A program made the position numbers and the translations under genes. The notes below the pieces were generated by a model. The model saw only the letters and a program-made list of their open reading frames with translations. It searched no databases and was not told the DNA's origin. Shown piece by piece: positions 1 through 12,210 of a stretch of DNA of 64,000 nucleotides (positions within the stretch are counted from its first letter, which is position 1; every line of letters starts with the position of its first letter). The stretch comes from Begonia masoniana (lineage: Eukaryota > Streptophyta > Magnoliopsida > Cucurbitales > Begoniaceae): the NCBI GenBank assembly GCA_022432975.1, contig CM039509.1:884482-948481 (forward strand). Direction: 5' to 3'.

Positions 1-560
1 CGAGCCATGGACCGAAGACCGGATCGAGAACCGATGGGATTTTATCATTTGGATCGAGGATCGAACTGTGGTCCACCGATTTAGGATCGAAATCGGACCA
101 AAATCGGTGGTCCTGTCCGGTTCTACCCACCCTACAACAAATATTTGTGCAATTAATGTAATAACTATTTATAATTTATTACATTAACTGATACAATAAT
201 TGCATCCAATTAATACTTGACACGTCCGGTAACTTTTCACTCTCTCGTAGCCATTTCGTATAATCTATTAATTGATAGAACAAGTGTGAATGAATAGATT
301 ATTCATATTTTTTTTTTTTTAAAATAAAAAAGATTAAATTATGATAATTAAGTATAGAAGAAACAAAACAAGAGGACAGAAGAAATAGGCTTTACTGTTA
401 TGAACAATGCAGCTAAAATTAGCCAAATATAGCACTTCCCCAGACATGCCAAACTAACACATCTATTTAACATTCCATTCCACACGTTGATTTGTTCAAT
501 CTAACACTACAAAAACAGTGCTAGAAACCAGAATCTTCAGCAAGAACATTTTTTTTGAGA
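1..560. other. AT-rich upstream flank of the GDSL gene with MITE debris
   Basis: No coding region is visible. Bases about 140-235 contain an AT-rich palindromic stretch ending in TTGACACGTCC. It resembles the arms of the MITE-like elements at 2781-2942 and 19467-19647, so it is probably a decayed member of that family. Bases about 480-560 are the likely promoter and 5' leader of the GDSL gene. Confidence 0.4.
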
Positions 561-2593
561 ATGACGAATGAGGTTCCTAAGATGCTCTTCCTTTTCCTTT
601 TCTTCCTCGTTTTCGTCCGGAATTCTCGCGCTCACAAGCTCGCTCCTGCTCTGTACGTATTTGGAGACTCGACTCTCGATGCCGGCAACAACAACAACAC
701 CAAACTAAAATCGATTCTCCCCTACGGCGTGGATTTTCCTGGAAATCATTCCGGCCGGCTCACCAATGGCTACAATATGGCTGATTTTTTCGGTATGTTT
801 TTAATCAAAAGAATAATATATATTGTAAATATGTGACATGAATGTATAAGACGTATGAGGTATGTATCAAAAATAAAGGCAACCATAATTTTGTACGAGA
901 ACCGTATCGACAAATTTTTGTATTCGAACGCAGCTGAATGGCTCGGATTAGAGCTTCCACCTCCGTATATTCGAGTATACGACAACAAATGCAAGAAGAA
1001 CATAACCGAGGGTATAAACTTTGCAATTGTTGGAGCTACGATCGTCAATGCCAGCAACGGATTCTTCGGCGACACTGTAAGAACATGTTCATTGGTTTCA
1101 GGCCACATCCATAATATTTCTTTGTTCTTACAAGTTGTTCCTGATCTTGGCTTTACAGACGGCAAAGGCCTCCGACCTTGGGGCTGCAAGTAGACCAATT
1201 TAGAGAAACTGTTGAAGAATATTTGCCTACGAGATTGACATGCAATCAAACTGTTTCACAGCACTTGGCCAACTCCATTTTCATGCTCTCTATTGGTGGG
1301 AATGATTATTTGCTTAACTATGTTCCAACTTTGGGATCCCCGGACAGCCTTAATGCCTCGGAGTTTGCCGATAAAGTCGTCGACCAACTCGGTATTTCTT
1401 TGAAGGTGACTTATACGAACCATCGATTGTCTTATCTTGTTTGAAATTCGAATAGTCGAACGAAGAAGTTGATGGTTTTTCGATCCGTCGTTCTTCGTTT
1501 TTTTTACAGGATTTGTACAATTTGGGAGGCCGGAAATTTGTAATAACCGAAATGGGACCATTCGGGAACTTCCCAGTCCCCAAGTTTGCTCCACCAACTG
1601 GTCTAACTTCTGCACAACTCAACCAACTGGCTCTTATTTACAATGACAGGCTGACAGCAAAGCTCAAGGAACTCACTTCTTCTCTTAAATCTTCAACCTT
1701 TGTACAATTGAAAACCTTCAACCTTGCATTGGATTTGATCAAAAATCCCACCAAATACGGTATCGCTTTTTGTTTTTTGCGCGTATTTTGCCTGAACAAT
1801 CTATACATTAGACTCGTTAGACCTATTAGGAACAATCTAAACTAGCTTAGCTCGCCTAGGCTTCACCGGTTTACACGAGTCAAGCCAAGAAGCCGAGAGT
1901 TGGGTAGGCTTCATGAGCGTACCGACCGGAGTTGTTTGCGGTACTTGTACATAATTTACTCATATTTTGTCTAAACCATCTATAGATTAGCTCATTAACC
2001 GGCTTATCTCAACTCAATTTCACCTGCTGACACGGTCAAGCCAAGAAGCAGAGAGATGAGTAGACTTCATGAGTGTATCAACCCGAGTTGTTTGCGAACA
2101 TATTTTGTCCAAACGCTCTATAGATTAGCTCATTAGACCTAGTAAGCGCTGTCTAAACTAGCTTATCTCGACTAAGTTTCACCCGTTAACCCGAGTCAAG
2201 CCAATAAGTTGAGAGTCGAGGAGACTCCATATTAGTATGACCTACTCAAATTCTTGGCCTTTTTCTTTGGCAGGTGTAGTGAACTCTAAAGAGCCATGCT
2301 GCCAAGTAAACATGTTTGGAGGGTGTAAGCCAAAGACAATTCCATGTCACAACAGAACAGAATATGTATTCTTTGATATAGTTCATCCAACAGAGATCAC
2401 AAACAAGATCATAGCATTGTCGTGTTTCAACGGCACCACTGGAGTCTGCGTTCCGAACACCAAGGAACTCGCGCAGATAGGCTCGACCGGGGATCAAGGA
2501 AAGACGGAGGAGAAGACCGGAGAAACTCCGGTGGGGGAGGAGAACAACTTTTTCGTCCGATGGATTCAAGCTATTCTTCACAAAATATTCTAA
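561..2593 (+). CDS. GDSL-type esterase/lipase (SGNH hydrolase), five exons, one apparent frameshift
   Basis: Secreted lipid or ester hydrolase of the plant GDSL family. Exons by splice sites: 561-792, 934-1076, 1159-1405, 1510-1759, 2274-2593. The product starts with a hydrophobic signal peptide (about residues 1-24). It has block I FGDSTLDAGNNN with the nucleophile Ser, a block II-like INFAIVGA, block III GGNDYL, and block V FFDIVHPTE with the catalytic His, followed by an Asp/Glu-rich tail. The five-exon layout and about 395-residue size are usual for the family. Oddity: exons 2 and 3 do not join in frame. The exon 3 frame that carries GLQVDQFRETVEEY has one base too many near 1165-1180, and the five exons sum to 1192 nt. 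One extra base in the run gcctccgacc would explain it, so this is either a recent frameshift or a sequence error. The substrate cannot be told. Confidence 0.8.
1811..2245 (+). repeat. Three degenerate tandem repeats in GDSL intron 4
   Basis: Three copies of a unit of roughly 140-175 bp fill most of intron 4, starting near 1811, 1987 and 2125. Each has, in order, a block like tagctcattagacct, a block like cttatctcgac, a block like gagtcaagccaagaagc, and a block like cttcatgag, with the third copy more diverged. Copies 1 and 2 also share gagttgtttgcg. Confidence 0.6.
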
Positions 2594-3228
2594 TTCAATC
2601 CTTTATTAGGCTATTCAACTCCAATGTTACATAGTTTATGATGTTATGTAATTTGGCTAGGTTCTTATTTCTTGGATCAAACTTTTTCTTTTGAGTTTGT
2701 CTCTCTTGGTATTTTTTGCATAGCATGTAGAGAAAGAGAGAGAAATGAACCATTGAGCTGATTGTCTGATAATTTAGAATAATATTACGTTTGCTCACTT
2801 AAAATACTCGTTGATGTGTCAATCAATGATTGATGCAATTAAAGTACAATTAATGTAATAATTTATAAATAATTAATTGTACCAATCATTGTTTGACATG
2901 TCAGCAGATATTTTAATAGAGTAGAATAAGAGAGTAAACGTAAAATTACTCGGATAATTTAAGGTTTATTAAGTGCCTTGTAACTAGTGGTAAGTGTTAT
3001 TCTTGAAAATATATATTCATTTGGAATGTGAAAAGACAAGAATACCATTTGAAAACGTCTAGAAATCAAAAATAAGATTCCTCCGCTTCTGGCAGCCCTC
3101 AAGTGCAGTGGAAAGAGAGACCGGAGGAACCTCAAAGTCGTTGGATTTCCGAGGTGCAACTGTGTTTTGCTGGGAAAATTTATCCGGAGACGAGAAAGAA
3201 ATCCGTTTTTCGAGATTTTGGAAGGGAA
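2594..3228. other. Intergenic region containing a palindromic MITE-like element
   Basis: This holds the GDSL 3' UTR, then an AT-rich element at about 2781-2942 whose arms pair over roughly 75 bp. The left arm begins ttacgtttgctc and the right arm ends gagtaaacgtaa, with tgatgtgtcaa and ttgacatgtca inside. Bases 3050-3228 are a purine-rich leader of the next gene. Confidence 0.5.
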
Positions 3229-6204
3229 ATGGGCAAATCCACCACAGTGATCGCTGTTCTTTTCTTGATATGTACTTCGCTCCACAAATTTGTGCTTGTT
3301 TCTTCATCTTCACTTCTACCGGAATCAAAAACAAGCCAGGTCTGTCCTGAGAACCCTTTTCTCACGCGTTCTAGAGTTAAATTCATCATGGTGAATTCAG
3401 TTTATTTTAAATTGGGATTTGTATTGTCGGACGGATGGAAGCTGATTTAAGAGTGGTAACAGTATCTTCAATTTTAGAACCAGGGTTTAATTTTTTACAA
3501 TTATAATCGTTTCTACATAAAAAATTTCTTCGTGGAGATATATTTCGGGGTTGTGTAAATTTTTTAGAATAAGAAAGTGAATTGCTTCTTGATCTTAACA
3601 AGCTGGGCTACAGATATGCTATGATTGTTAAAATCAAATTTCAGTGTCCATTCAGCAGCTGGAGTTGATTCCCTGTCGTAACTTCTTTGTAGTTTCTCAA
3701 ACCCTGTTATTATTGTCATCATTTTCAACCAAAACATTGCCAAAGACGGGCAGATTACTCTCTATCCGCATTTAATTGCATTTTCAATCCTATCTGTAGT
3801 TTCGTATCAAAGATTTCATATCTGACCGAAACTGTTTTAACAGGATCTTCAACAAACTGGTGCTACAAGGTAATTATATACTTTCTCATAATGTCACTCT
3901 GCTTTCAGATCCTTCTTAGAATTGGTCTTCAGACCCTTGAAACATATGAAAAATAATGGATTAAAAACATAATTTTAGTATGAATATTTAGTCAAGAATG
4001 CGATCATAGTGGACTAATTTGGTATCTCGTGTGAATCCTGTTATCTTGCTGTAGTAGATCTCTTAAGCAAGCAAAAGAGCATGATCATGAAGTACATTGC
4101 TCCAGAGAAAGAAGTAGAGCAGCCTGGAAGATCATTGAGGATGTATGCCGGAAGTCGTGTGCTTATCTATACTTATCTTCAAAACTTCAATGACAACTAA
4201 TAAACAGTATTGAAGTTTTTATTTTGTTTTTTTTATGTAGCATTTGATGCCATTTGTTGAAAGGGAGAAGTTTCAGATCTCATCTGAGTGTAGACTTCAT
4301 GCCGACAATGATTTGTTTAGAGATCAAGAGCAACACAAGATACACATGGATATAAATGAATGGCAGTGTGGATACTGTAAGAAGAGCTTTCGTGGCGAAA
4401 AATTTCTTGATCAGCACTTTGACAACCGACATTATAATCTCCTTAATGTCGTATGTGATCCCTCCCTTTTTTAGTATTGAACTTTCATCCTCTAAGTGAA
4501 GTTTAATTCATGAAAATCGCCTCGCCTATCTTCATTTTCGCTTTCTTTCAGACTATTTTATATCCTTGTGACATTTGATTTCTATTTTTATTAGATGCAA
4601 AAATTTCTTGTTAAGTGATAGCTTCTGAAAAGAACTCTTTCCTAAACTAGATAAGAAATTAATGGAAGCTAGTGGGATAGTTGTGTTTTGAGGTGTATAA
4701 ATAGAATAGTACAAGAATAGAAAAATTAAGACTTTTAGTGAGTGAAAAAAATTAGGAGGACAGACTCTAGACTCTGGAAATAGTAGCGTTAGTTTCTTGG
4801 GATTTTTCAATAAAATACAGGAATCGTTTAGTTTGTTCTTGTACTGCTGTAGTCGATTATAATGTTTTTATAGATGAATCAGTCTACATTTCCGTTGCTT
4901 CTCTTATAGTATAAGCTATTTTCGCACCTCATAAATCATAGTTGGCGAGACTTTTTGGTGGGTTTGATGTGAATTTTAATTTAATGTTTGAATTTGAAAC
5001 TTGTTTGAATTGGATCCTTTCGATTTCTATACTTACGAAGTTGTCTGAACTTATTGATTGACACAAAACCTCTATCTTCGGCCTTGATAAATGAATTAAT
5101 ATCTTCTACTCGAGCTCCATCATGTAATATTTATATTAAAACTTCTCCAAAATGAAATGATGGTTATAGTGGAACAGAACAAATGATGTCGAGCCAAGAG
5201 CAACATGTTCATTCTGTGGTGACTTGTTGTATATTTCAAAGTTTAGCTGTATTTGGTTGGGTTCTTGAGTTTAGATTGATTAACTAGCATTTCCTATGAT
5301 TTCTTTTTTCCTAGCATAATTTGCCTTGAAATCTTATATAGTAAACTAATAACAATTCTGAGATATGAAACCTGATATGGAGATGCAGAGCAATGACAAG
5401 TGCTTAGCAGATTTATGTGGAGCATTACATTGTGATGTCATGATGAACACAAAGTCAGCCAAATCAAAATGCAACCCTGCTGCAGCTGCCAGGAACCAAC
5501 ATCTATGTGAAGTTGGTTTTGAGTATTTTACTTTTCTTTTTTATTTTTATCTTTATTTTGGGTTGTATTTTATTTTAATTTCTTTGCAGAGTCTGGCTAA
5601 TAGTTGCTTCCCTATTAGTCAAGGTGCTTCTGCAAGTCGACTTCACGGTATTCTTCTTTGTCATCGACTATACTGATTCTAAGCTCTTTTTCCTGGTGAC
5701 AAGACTTAAGTTAGCGTAAATCGATCATGATTATTAGTTGAAATCTCTAGATTCAGCAATCTATGTTTGTTGATATCATCTATCGAATAACTTATGGCGA
5801 GGTCTACTTGCAGAGCTGTTTTTGCGGCAATTTTGCGATGCTCATTCTTGCTCGGGAAAACACAAACCTTTTTCAAGAGGAGGAAAAGTAAACCCTCCCT
5901 CTTGCTGTTCGATGTCTGAGTTTGTCTATTGACGTATGTTTCGCTCATTTGCATGCATCTCTTAATGTGGCAGAAGCAAAAAAGTGTGCTCTACCTCGCA
6001 ACTTCGATTCTCACTCTGATGCTGCTTCCCATTTTCTACGTAGTAGTGTATTTGCACCAGAGGTACTATTTTTTTCGCAACCCTGTCGACCATACGGTGA
6101 TTTTTAATCCGTTCCGTGTTTATGTATTTGCCAGGGAGCTGAAGAACGGGAGACAAGAGCTCCGGCGAATCTCGAAAGTTGGGCAGAAAACGAAACCTTC
6201 GTAA
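3229..6204 (+). CDS. Membrane protein with one C2H2 zinc finger, function unknown
   Basis: Nine exons join in frame with GT/AG borders: 3229-3339, 3844-3869, 4058-4142, 4241-4450, 5389-5511, 5590-5647, 5814-5887, 5974-6062, 6135-6204. They give 846 nt and 281 residues. The N terminus (about 5-28) is a hydrophobic signal-like segment. A single finger, CGYCKKSFRGEKFLDQHFD.., places C117, C120, H133 and H138 in C-X2-C-X12-H-X4-H spacing. A Cys-rich stretch follows (about 148-225, with CLADLCGALHCDV, CNP, CESLANSC and CDAHSC). A second hydrophobic segment (about 234-256) precedes a short, strongly basic tail. This predicts a secretory-pathway protein anchored near its C terminus, with the finger on the lumenal side, which would be unusual for C2H2 fingers. 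I recall similar unnamed plant zinc-finger membrane proteins but cannot give a function. The model is supported by frame continuity across eight introns, one exon being only 26 nt. Confidence 0.72.
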
Positions 6205-6848
6205 TTGTATATATTCATTGGTGTATAATTTCTTTAGGCTGTTTGATAGTGTTAGTGAGGATATTTACAGATTTTGAGCTACTCATTCTGCATTGCAGAT
6301 CTACCAATCTTTAACATTCTCACTGCAACTGCATACAAAAAGGGCCTACCTTTGACTGAATAGTAATAGCAATTGATAATACTTTTCTTTGATCTGCTCT
6401 TCCATGGAGATTGGCCTAGTTGGGCTGAGTTTGTAATGGTTATTCTTTTGAATAATGATACGTTTACGCCGTAATATTAAATTCTAATCTTAAAACTTGA
6501 CATAATGTTCGTATCGTAAGCTAATTGATTTATACAGTCAATTATTATAAATATTTATGTTACAGTATAATAATTCTGTTGATGAATAAATTACATGTAA
6601 GTGTTATATCAGATTATAAATGTACTTAAATGCATAAAAAGAAAAATTTGGCAAACACGCTTATATGAGTTCAAACTAGTTTGATTCCACTCAAAACTAA
6701 AACAAAAAACAAAAGAGAGAGAGATTTAACGGAATAATTTAATTGAAAATGCAACAAACGTTAAAAGTAAGATATCTGTTGCTAACTTCTTAAACTATGA
6801 GGTGTTAATTAACGAAATTATACGTTTTATTTCCATATACTTCTCAAA
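6205..6848. other. Intergenic region with a dispersed repeat
   Basis: This begins with the 3' UTR of the zinc-finger gene. Bases about 6715-6830 (gagagagattt.., tatctgttgctaac, gaggtgttaattaacg) resemble bases about 21262-21370 in the same orientation, so both look like copies of one unclassified repeat. No gene is seen. Confidence 0.4.
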
Positions 6849-7110
6849 GCGATGTGGGATTGTGACATATGTAAGAAAACTCTTTCAAGATAATAAGACG
6901 CGTTTTTTAGCACAATTGACAACAGATCTCATAAGAACTCCGAAGTTAAAAGTGTTCCGGGGAGAGCAGTACCATGTTAGGTGACCGACTGGGAAGTCCT
7001 CGCCAAACAAATTCGTGAAGGAAGAAAATATTAGGCTACGGTCCAATCCTAAGAGCGGACAATATCTTACTAGGAAAATGAGGTCGTAACACAGGTGCTA
7101 TTTGAAAATA
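6849..7110 (+). mobile_element. Cassandra-like TRIM LTR remnant carrying a 5S rRNA-derived segment
   Basis: Bases 6924-7004 read as a degraded plant 5S rRNA gene: aagaactccgaagttaa (box A region), gagagcagtacc, taggtgacc, then gggaagtcctcg. Upstream gatgtgggattgtga and downstream agcggacaatatcttact match what I know of LTRs of Cassandra, a TRIM retrotransposon whose LTR contains a 5S-type pol III promoter. I do not see both LTRs, a primer site or matching target duplications, so this is a solo or truncated copy just upstream of RPN7. It is not a functional 5S gene: the first about 40 bases of 5S are not recognisable and the box A region is mutated. Confidence 0.7.
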
Positions 7111-7302
7111 AACTCAAATTCGAGGGTCCATATTGATAACTACTTAAAAATTAGAAGGGAAAAAAACGATAAAGGCTTGTCACGAATAGACGATGGCCTA
7201 CGCGTAAAGCTTACAAGTTACAAGGGTGCCTCCTTGAGCAAGCAAAGGGAGTATCTCAACTGGGAAACCTAACTCAGTGAGTCCACACAAGGTCTCGTCG
7301 CC

Positions 7303-9849
7303 ATGGAAGGCCAAGAAGGAACTCAGCAACCTCACCTCGTACTAGCTCACAAGCTCTTCCTCCTCAACCATCCGGATGTCCAAGACATTGAGAAAGTCCG
7401 TCTCAGAGAGGAAGTTTTCACCTTCGTCAAAGCGGACGGTAGGGCAGCGATTGCACCTGATTATTACTGAAATTTAACCATTTTTATTATAAACTCAGGT
7501 GTTTTGTTTCATTTGTTTAGATATGGCTTCCTTGTTCGAAAACCTAGCTGCCAGTTCGTTGCTGGAGATGGATCGGAGCGTTTTAGACCCGATGCGTTCT
7601 AAGAATGAAGAAGAGCTAAAAAAGCTTGATGAAAAGTAAGTTTTCGGGATTCTCTTTGATTCGGCTAACTATGCGTCAGATTAAGAGGAAACGAAGTGAA
7701 AAGTAGAAAATCTATTGTTTCTCGTTGTTGACGACTGTGGAAATTCAAGTTTATCTTTTCTGGATTGGTGTTTATCATTCTTATTCAAAATGACAATATG
7801 TTACAGTTGGAAGATGATGACGAGATTCAATTTCATCTTTGAAATATCTGTTTTTAATAATGTACATACTGATATACACTGCGAAATTGTTGTTTCAAAT
7901 GAAATTCAATCACGTCTGACATGTCAGCATTGCTTAACTTCAAGATGGAATTTCATATTGTTATATTTACTGGGATATGACCTTGTTTTATGATCCAATT
8001 TCTTGTGCTCAGTAACTCATTCGTTCCTGTCTAATAGAATTGCTGATGCTGAAGAAAACTTGGGTGAAAGTGAAGTTCGAGAAGCTCATTTGGCTAAATC
8101 TTTGTTTTTCATCCGTGTTGGTGACAAGGTAGATTGGTTTTCACATACTTTATTTTTCATACAAATGTTTTGGATTTTTCTATATCTGGTAGGACTTTTG
8201 TACTTATAATATTGTGATCTTGCCCGATTGCTAATTAATTTAATTTCTTAACATTTGTAATATAAATCCAGGAAAAAGCCTTAGAACAACTTAAGGTAAC
8301 CGAAAGCAAGACCGTTGCTGTCGGTCAGAAGATGGACTTGGTGTTCTACACTTTACAGCTTGGTTTTTTCTATATGGATTTTGACCTCATTTCCAAAAGC
8401 ATCGAAAAAGCAAAGAAGTAAGTCAAGCTAAACTTGTGGTTCTCTTCTTTTGCTATCAGCAGTTTTGTCTGATTATATACTTTTGAATCATGATTTCAGC
8501 TTGTTTGAAGAAGGAGGTGATTGGGAAAGGAAGAACCGCTTAAAGGTGTATGAAGGCTTGTACTGCATGTCAACTAGAAATTTTAAGAAGGCAGCCACTC
8601 TGTTTTTGGACTCTATTTCTACATTCACGACTTATGAACTTTTCCCTTATGACACATTCATATTTTATACTGTTCTGACTAGCATTATATCCTTGGATAG
8701 AGTGTCTCTGAAACAAAAGGTGAATGAGATTTTCCCGTTGTACTTTTTGTATCATTAATATCTCTCACATACTTTGACGAAATGGAAGTATTGTGTGATT
8801 GTTTACTCAGGTAGTTGATGCTCCAGAAATTTTGACGGTGATCGGGAAAGTTCCATATCTTTCAGAGTTTTTAAACTCTCTCTATGATTGTCAGTACAAA
8901 TCATTTTTCTCAGCCTTTGGTAAGTATAGGACAGAATAGTCATGTACTCACTAAATCTTTAATCAAATGAGATTCAGCTTTCACACTCCCACATAAACAG
9001 AATTTATCTTTATCTTTCAATGTTGATTCATATTCATTGTTTCATTCACATGTTTGTTAATATGTGTCGTTGCATATTTGTTTCTTCTTGTTCAGCTGGG
9101 TTGACGGAGCAAATAAAGCTAGACCGTTACTTACATCCGCATTTCCGATACTATATGAGAGAGGTTAGAATTGTTGTTTACTCACAGTTTTTGGAATCCT
9201 ACAAAAGTGTTACAATTGAAGCAATGGCAAGAGCATTTGGGGTGACCGTGGAGTTCATTGATCTGTAAGTGGTTATGCTTTTTTTGGAGGTTTATCTTAT
9301 TTTCCATCTTTGTATCACTCGTAATTAGTTGAAGGTATAAGTTTCTTTTTGTTTGGCTTTGTTTTTTTTTTTTTTTTTGAGATAAAGATATAGGTTGGAC
9401 TAGTTTTTCTCTGGGGACTTGAGCTTTTTGCTTGGCCCTCTTTCTTGTTTTTTTCTCTTCTGGTTCATTCTTCCTTTCTCAATGAAGTTTTGATTACTGA
9501 AAAAAAAAAAATATTCCAAAAGGCATAAATATCTTAATGGACTGCGAATTTCCCCATACTATGGCCTTGTTTAGCATTGCTTCTGGAAGCCCTTAACTTA
9601 AAGACTGTTATAGTATGTCTGGAGGAAATACAACAACTTTTGGTTGTTAAAAGTTCTTTTAATAAAAATTAGTCTTTCTTTGTTGATCTTAGAAGATCGT
9701 ATAGGAAGATTTTTTTGGATTTTAATTAAATTTTTGGGTAAAGATCAATTTACCTTATGGACACTTTGGACTTTTTTTTTTAAACATTAGAGCCTGAACT
9801 TTAAACCTTGAGCAAAAAATTGTCATTAGATTGTGTTTTATTTGAGCAT

Positions 9850-9904
<55 letters not shown>

Positions 9905-10734
9905 CAAACTTGAGCAAAGTAATTGATTTTAAAGAATGTAATTGAAGGCAACTATCTGCATTTCCAGATTTTGTGAGCAGCTCAAGAATCATATAATCTT
10001 TTGAATCTGTCCAATCTATTTGATTATGTTGACTAATGGAGATTCTATCAATTTGATCAATGTAATGTGAGGATGCCAATGTATTAGAGCTCGAGTTGTC
10101 GGTCCCATTTATACTTGACCTACATGCTCTTATTTAACTCAATTAGCTTTTTAACAGCACCGTAGAGTGTTCTTGAATTCAGTTTCAATTAGGGTTGCTG
10201 AAAATTGAATTGAGTATCTTAAACGCCTTCCAAAATGTGTTCTCTAGGGAAAGAAATTGAGAGAGAGAAAGTGAGTCGCGTGCAGCGACAAGCTTATGGT
10301 CTAATGTATTAGAAATTTTTTTTGAAGTATCAGTTATTATTTGCTAAGTTTAGGTGATAAATTTTAATTTATCTTAAGCTTTTTGTTTACATATTTATTG
10401 CTGTATTAATATCTGACGAACAAATTTTTTTACTATTTTTTTTTTGGATATAAAATTCTTTTATGGTGTAAGGTCCGAACAATATCTTAGAAGTTTGACT
10501 ATTTATTTATTTATTTTATTGATAAAACTAATTTGAAATGAGCCGTAAAATATTTTCAGGGAGCTGTCACGATTCATTGCAGCAGGAAAGCTTCACTGCA
10601 AGATCGATAAAGTTGCAGGTGTTCTTGAGACTAATCGCCCGGATGCGAAGAATGCTCTGTACCAAGCCACAATAAAGCAAGGAGACTTCTTGCTGAATCG
10701 GATCCAGAAGTTATCTCGGGTCATTGATCTGTAG
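7303..10734 (+). CDS. RPN7: 26S proteasome non-ATPase regulatory subunit 6 (RPN7)
   Basis: Lid subunit of the 19S regulatory particle of the 26S proteasome. It helps hold the lid that carries the RPN11 deubiquitinase and acts in cytosol and nucleus. Eight exons join in frame: 7303-7438, 7521-7635, 8038-8128, 8272-8417, 8500-8719, 8811-8919, 9096-9264, 10560-10734, giving 1161 nt and 386 residues, as expected for plant RPN7. Helical TPR-like repeats are followed by a C-terminal PCI domain (about residues 190-330) containing [20 protein letters not shown] and ending in a helical tail [13 protein letters not shown]. The start is the first ATG of the in-frame exon. Intron 7 (1.3 kb) holds a CT/AT microsatellite. 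No damage is seen. Confidence 0.95.
9851..9898 (+). repeat. (CT)n(AT)n compound microsatellite in RPN7 intron 7
   Basis: A short CT run changes directly into a run of about 16 AT dinucleotides. It is likely to vary in length between individuals. Confidence 0.95.
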
Positions 10735-12210
10735 TTTGGCTTCTTAATCATTAAAATTATTGACAAAAAGCATGAACAAATTCGAAGTTTTTCTGGATCT
10801 TTTGTTGTGTAGGTCGTCCTCCAGGTATTTTCATAACTTCTAATCTTGTATGGCAAAGCTTTTAATTGAGAAGGACTTATTATTTCAGTTTTCTGAGCTT
10901 CATCATTTTAATCAATAATTTAATGTTATTTTTAATTTGCAATTATGAAGAGAAGTTTCTTTGTACAAGAAAGTGAGACTTATATGATATCCTTATTTTT
11001 AGGAAGAAATTCGTCTGTATACAAGTTTTACAATAACTTTGTAGCCGCGTCAATATTTAAAATAACGTTAGATGTATCTTCTTATTTTATTATTTCGTTA
11101 TTTTGGGATGTCTCGTTTTTGTACGGCGGAAGTGATATGTTATTTTAATTATTTATAATTTATTATTGATATTTTACGAATGGATGTAGGATGAGATGAA
11201 AGGATACATTTAGCATTATTTTAATTCTTATGTACTGAAAATTTGGTAACTGGGATGATAGTAATTTGTGAAAAAATTGGTCATTTTCTGCTTTGCATTG
11301 TCTTTCTTGTTTTTTTATTTTTATGTTTTGAATTTTAGCTTTTTCCGGAGTCTTTTCTTGTGACATTTTACTATTATTTATTTCACTAATATTGCATAAT
11401 GTGCGATGATGATGTTGAAGAAATACAGATAGAACTGTGACATATTATTGTTGCATTTTATGTTTAACCATTGCAAAACCACTAACACTTCAGATTGATT
11501 ATGCAAACATATTCTATTAGCGTTCGCTACTTTTGTTGCCTATTTTTTCTTCTAAACATATGAATTTTCAATTTTATATTTAAATATATGAATTTTTTTA
11601 TTTGTGTGCTTAAATAATGTTTTTGAAGAGCAGGGCATGACTTTAATGTTTTAAATTTTATTCTTGTGACTACTTTTGTTTTTTTGTTGCATTTTTCAGT
11701 TCAATTGGGAGTTTGGCTTTGAGTACTTAATGTTATCTCCTGATGTGTCGTTTTCGCTCCACCTCCACGGTAATAATATCAGTCCAAGTTGAAATTCAGT
11801 CCAAGTTAATAATACCCGTCCAAATTTGTTGAAATTGAAACTATTTAAGTTAAAACTCATAATAATTAAGACTTAAATTGGTGAAAAGATACCTACTATT
11901 AGTCAAGTTGAAAGTTCCTTAACCAAATTCGAGAAATTATCCTCCAAGTGTAATTTCATGAATTGAGATATGTAATTTTACGAATATGTAAACAAGTATA
12001 GAATGTGGAAAATAAATTGATATAAAAATATCACCGAATGTAGTAACATTTCTATTACGATATACTTTCTATTGTTCGATTTTCATCGATGGAGATGAAC
12101 TCGTTTGTCGGGTCAGGCCTGCAACTAGTTTCGGAAGATGTCTTTCGTGGAATGGAAGTTGCTTCATCCGACAACAACCCGCATCGTCATCTGTTTCGGG
12201 GGGGGCATCC
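10735..12210. other. RPN7 3' flank and AT-rich intergenic DNA
   Basis: No convincing coding region or delimitable element is seen. Bases 10735-10870 are the likely 3' UTR of RPN7 and about 12060-12210 the likely 3' UTR of the convergent STICHEL-like gene. The rest is unremarkable AT-rich sequence. Confidence 0.4.

Noticed and set aside
6924..7004. Functional 5S rRNA gene
   Set aside because: The first about 40 bases of 5S are not recognisable, the box A region is mutated, it is single copy, and its flanks match a Cassandra-type LTR.
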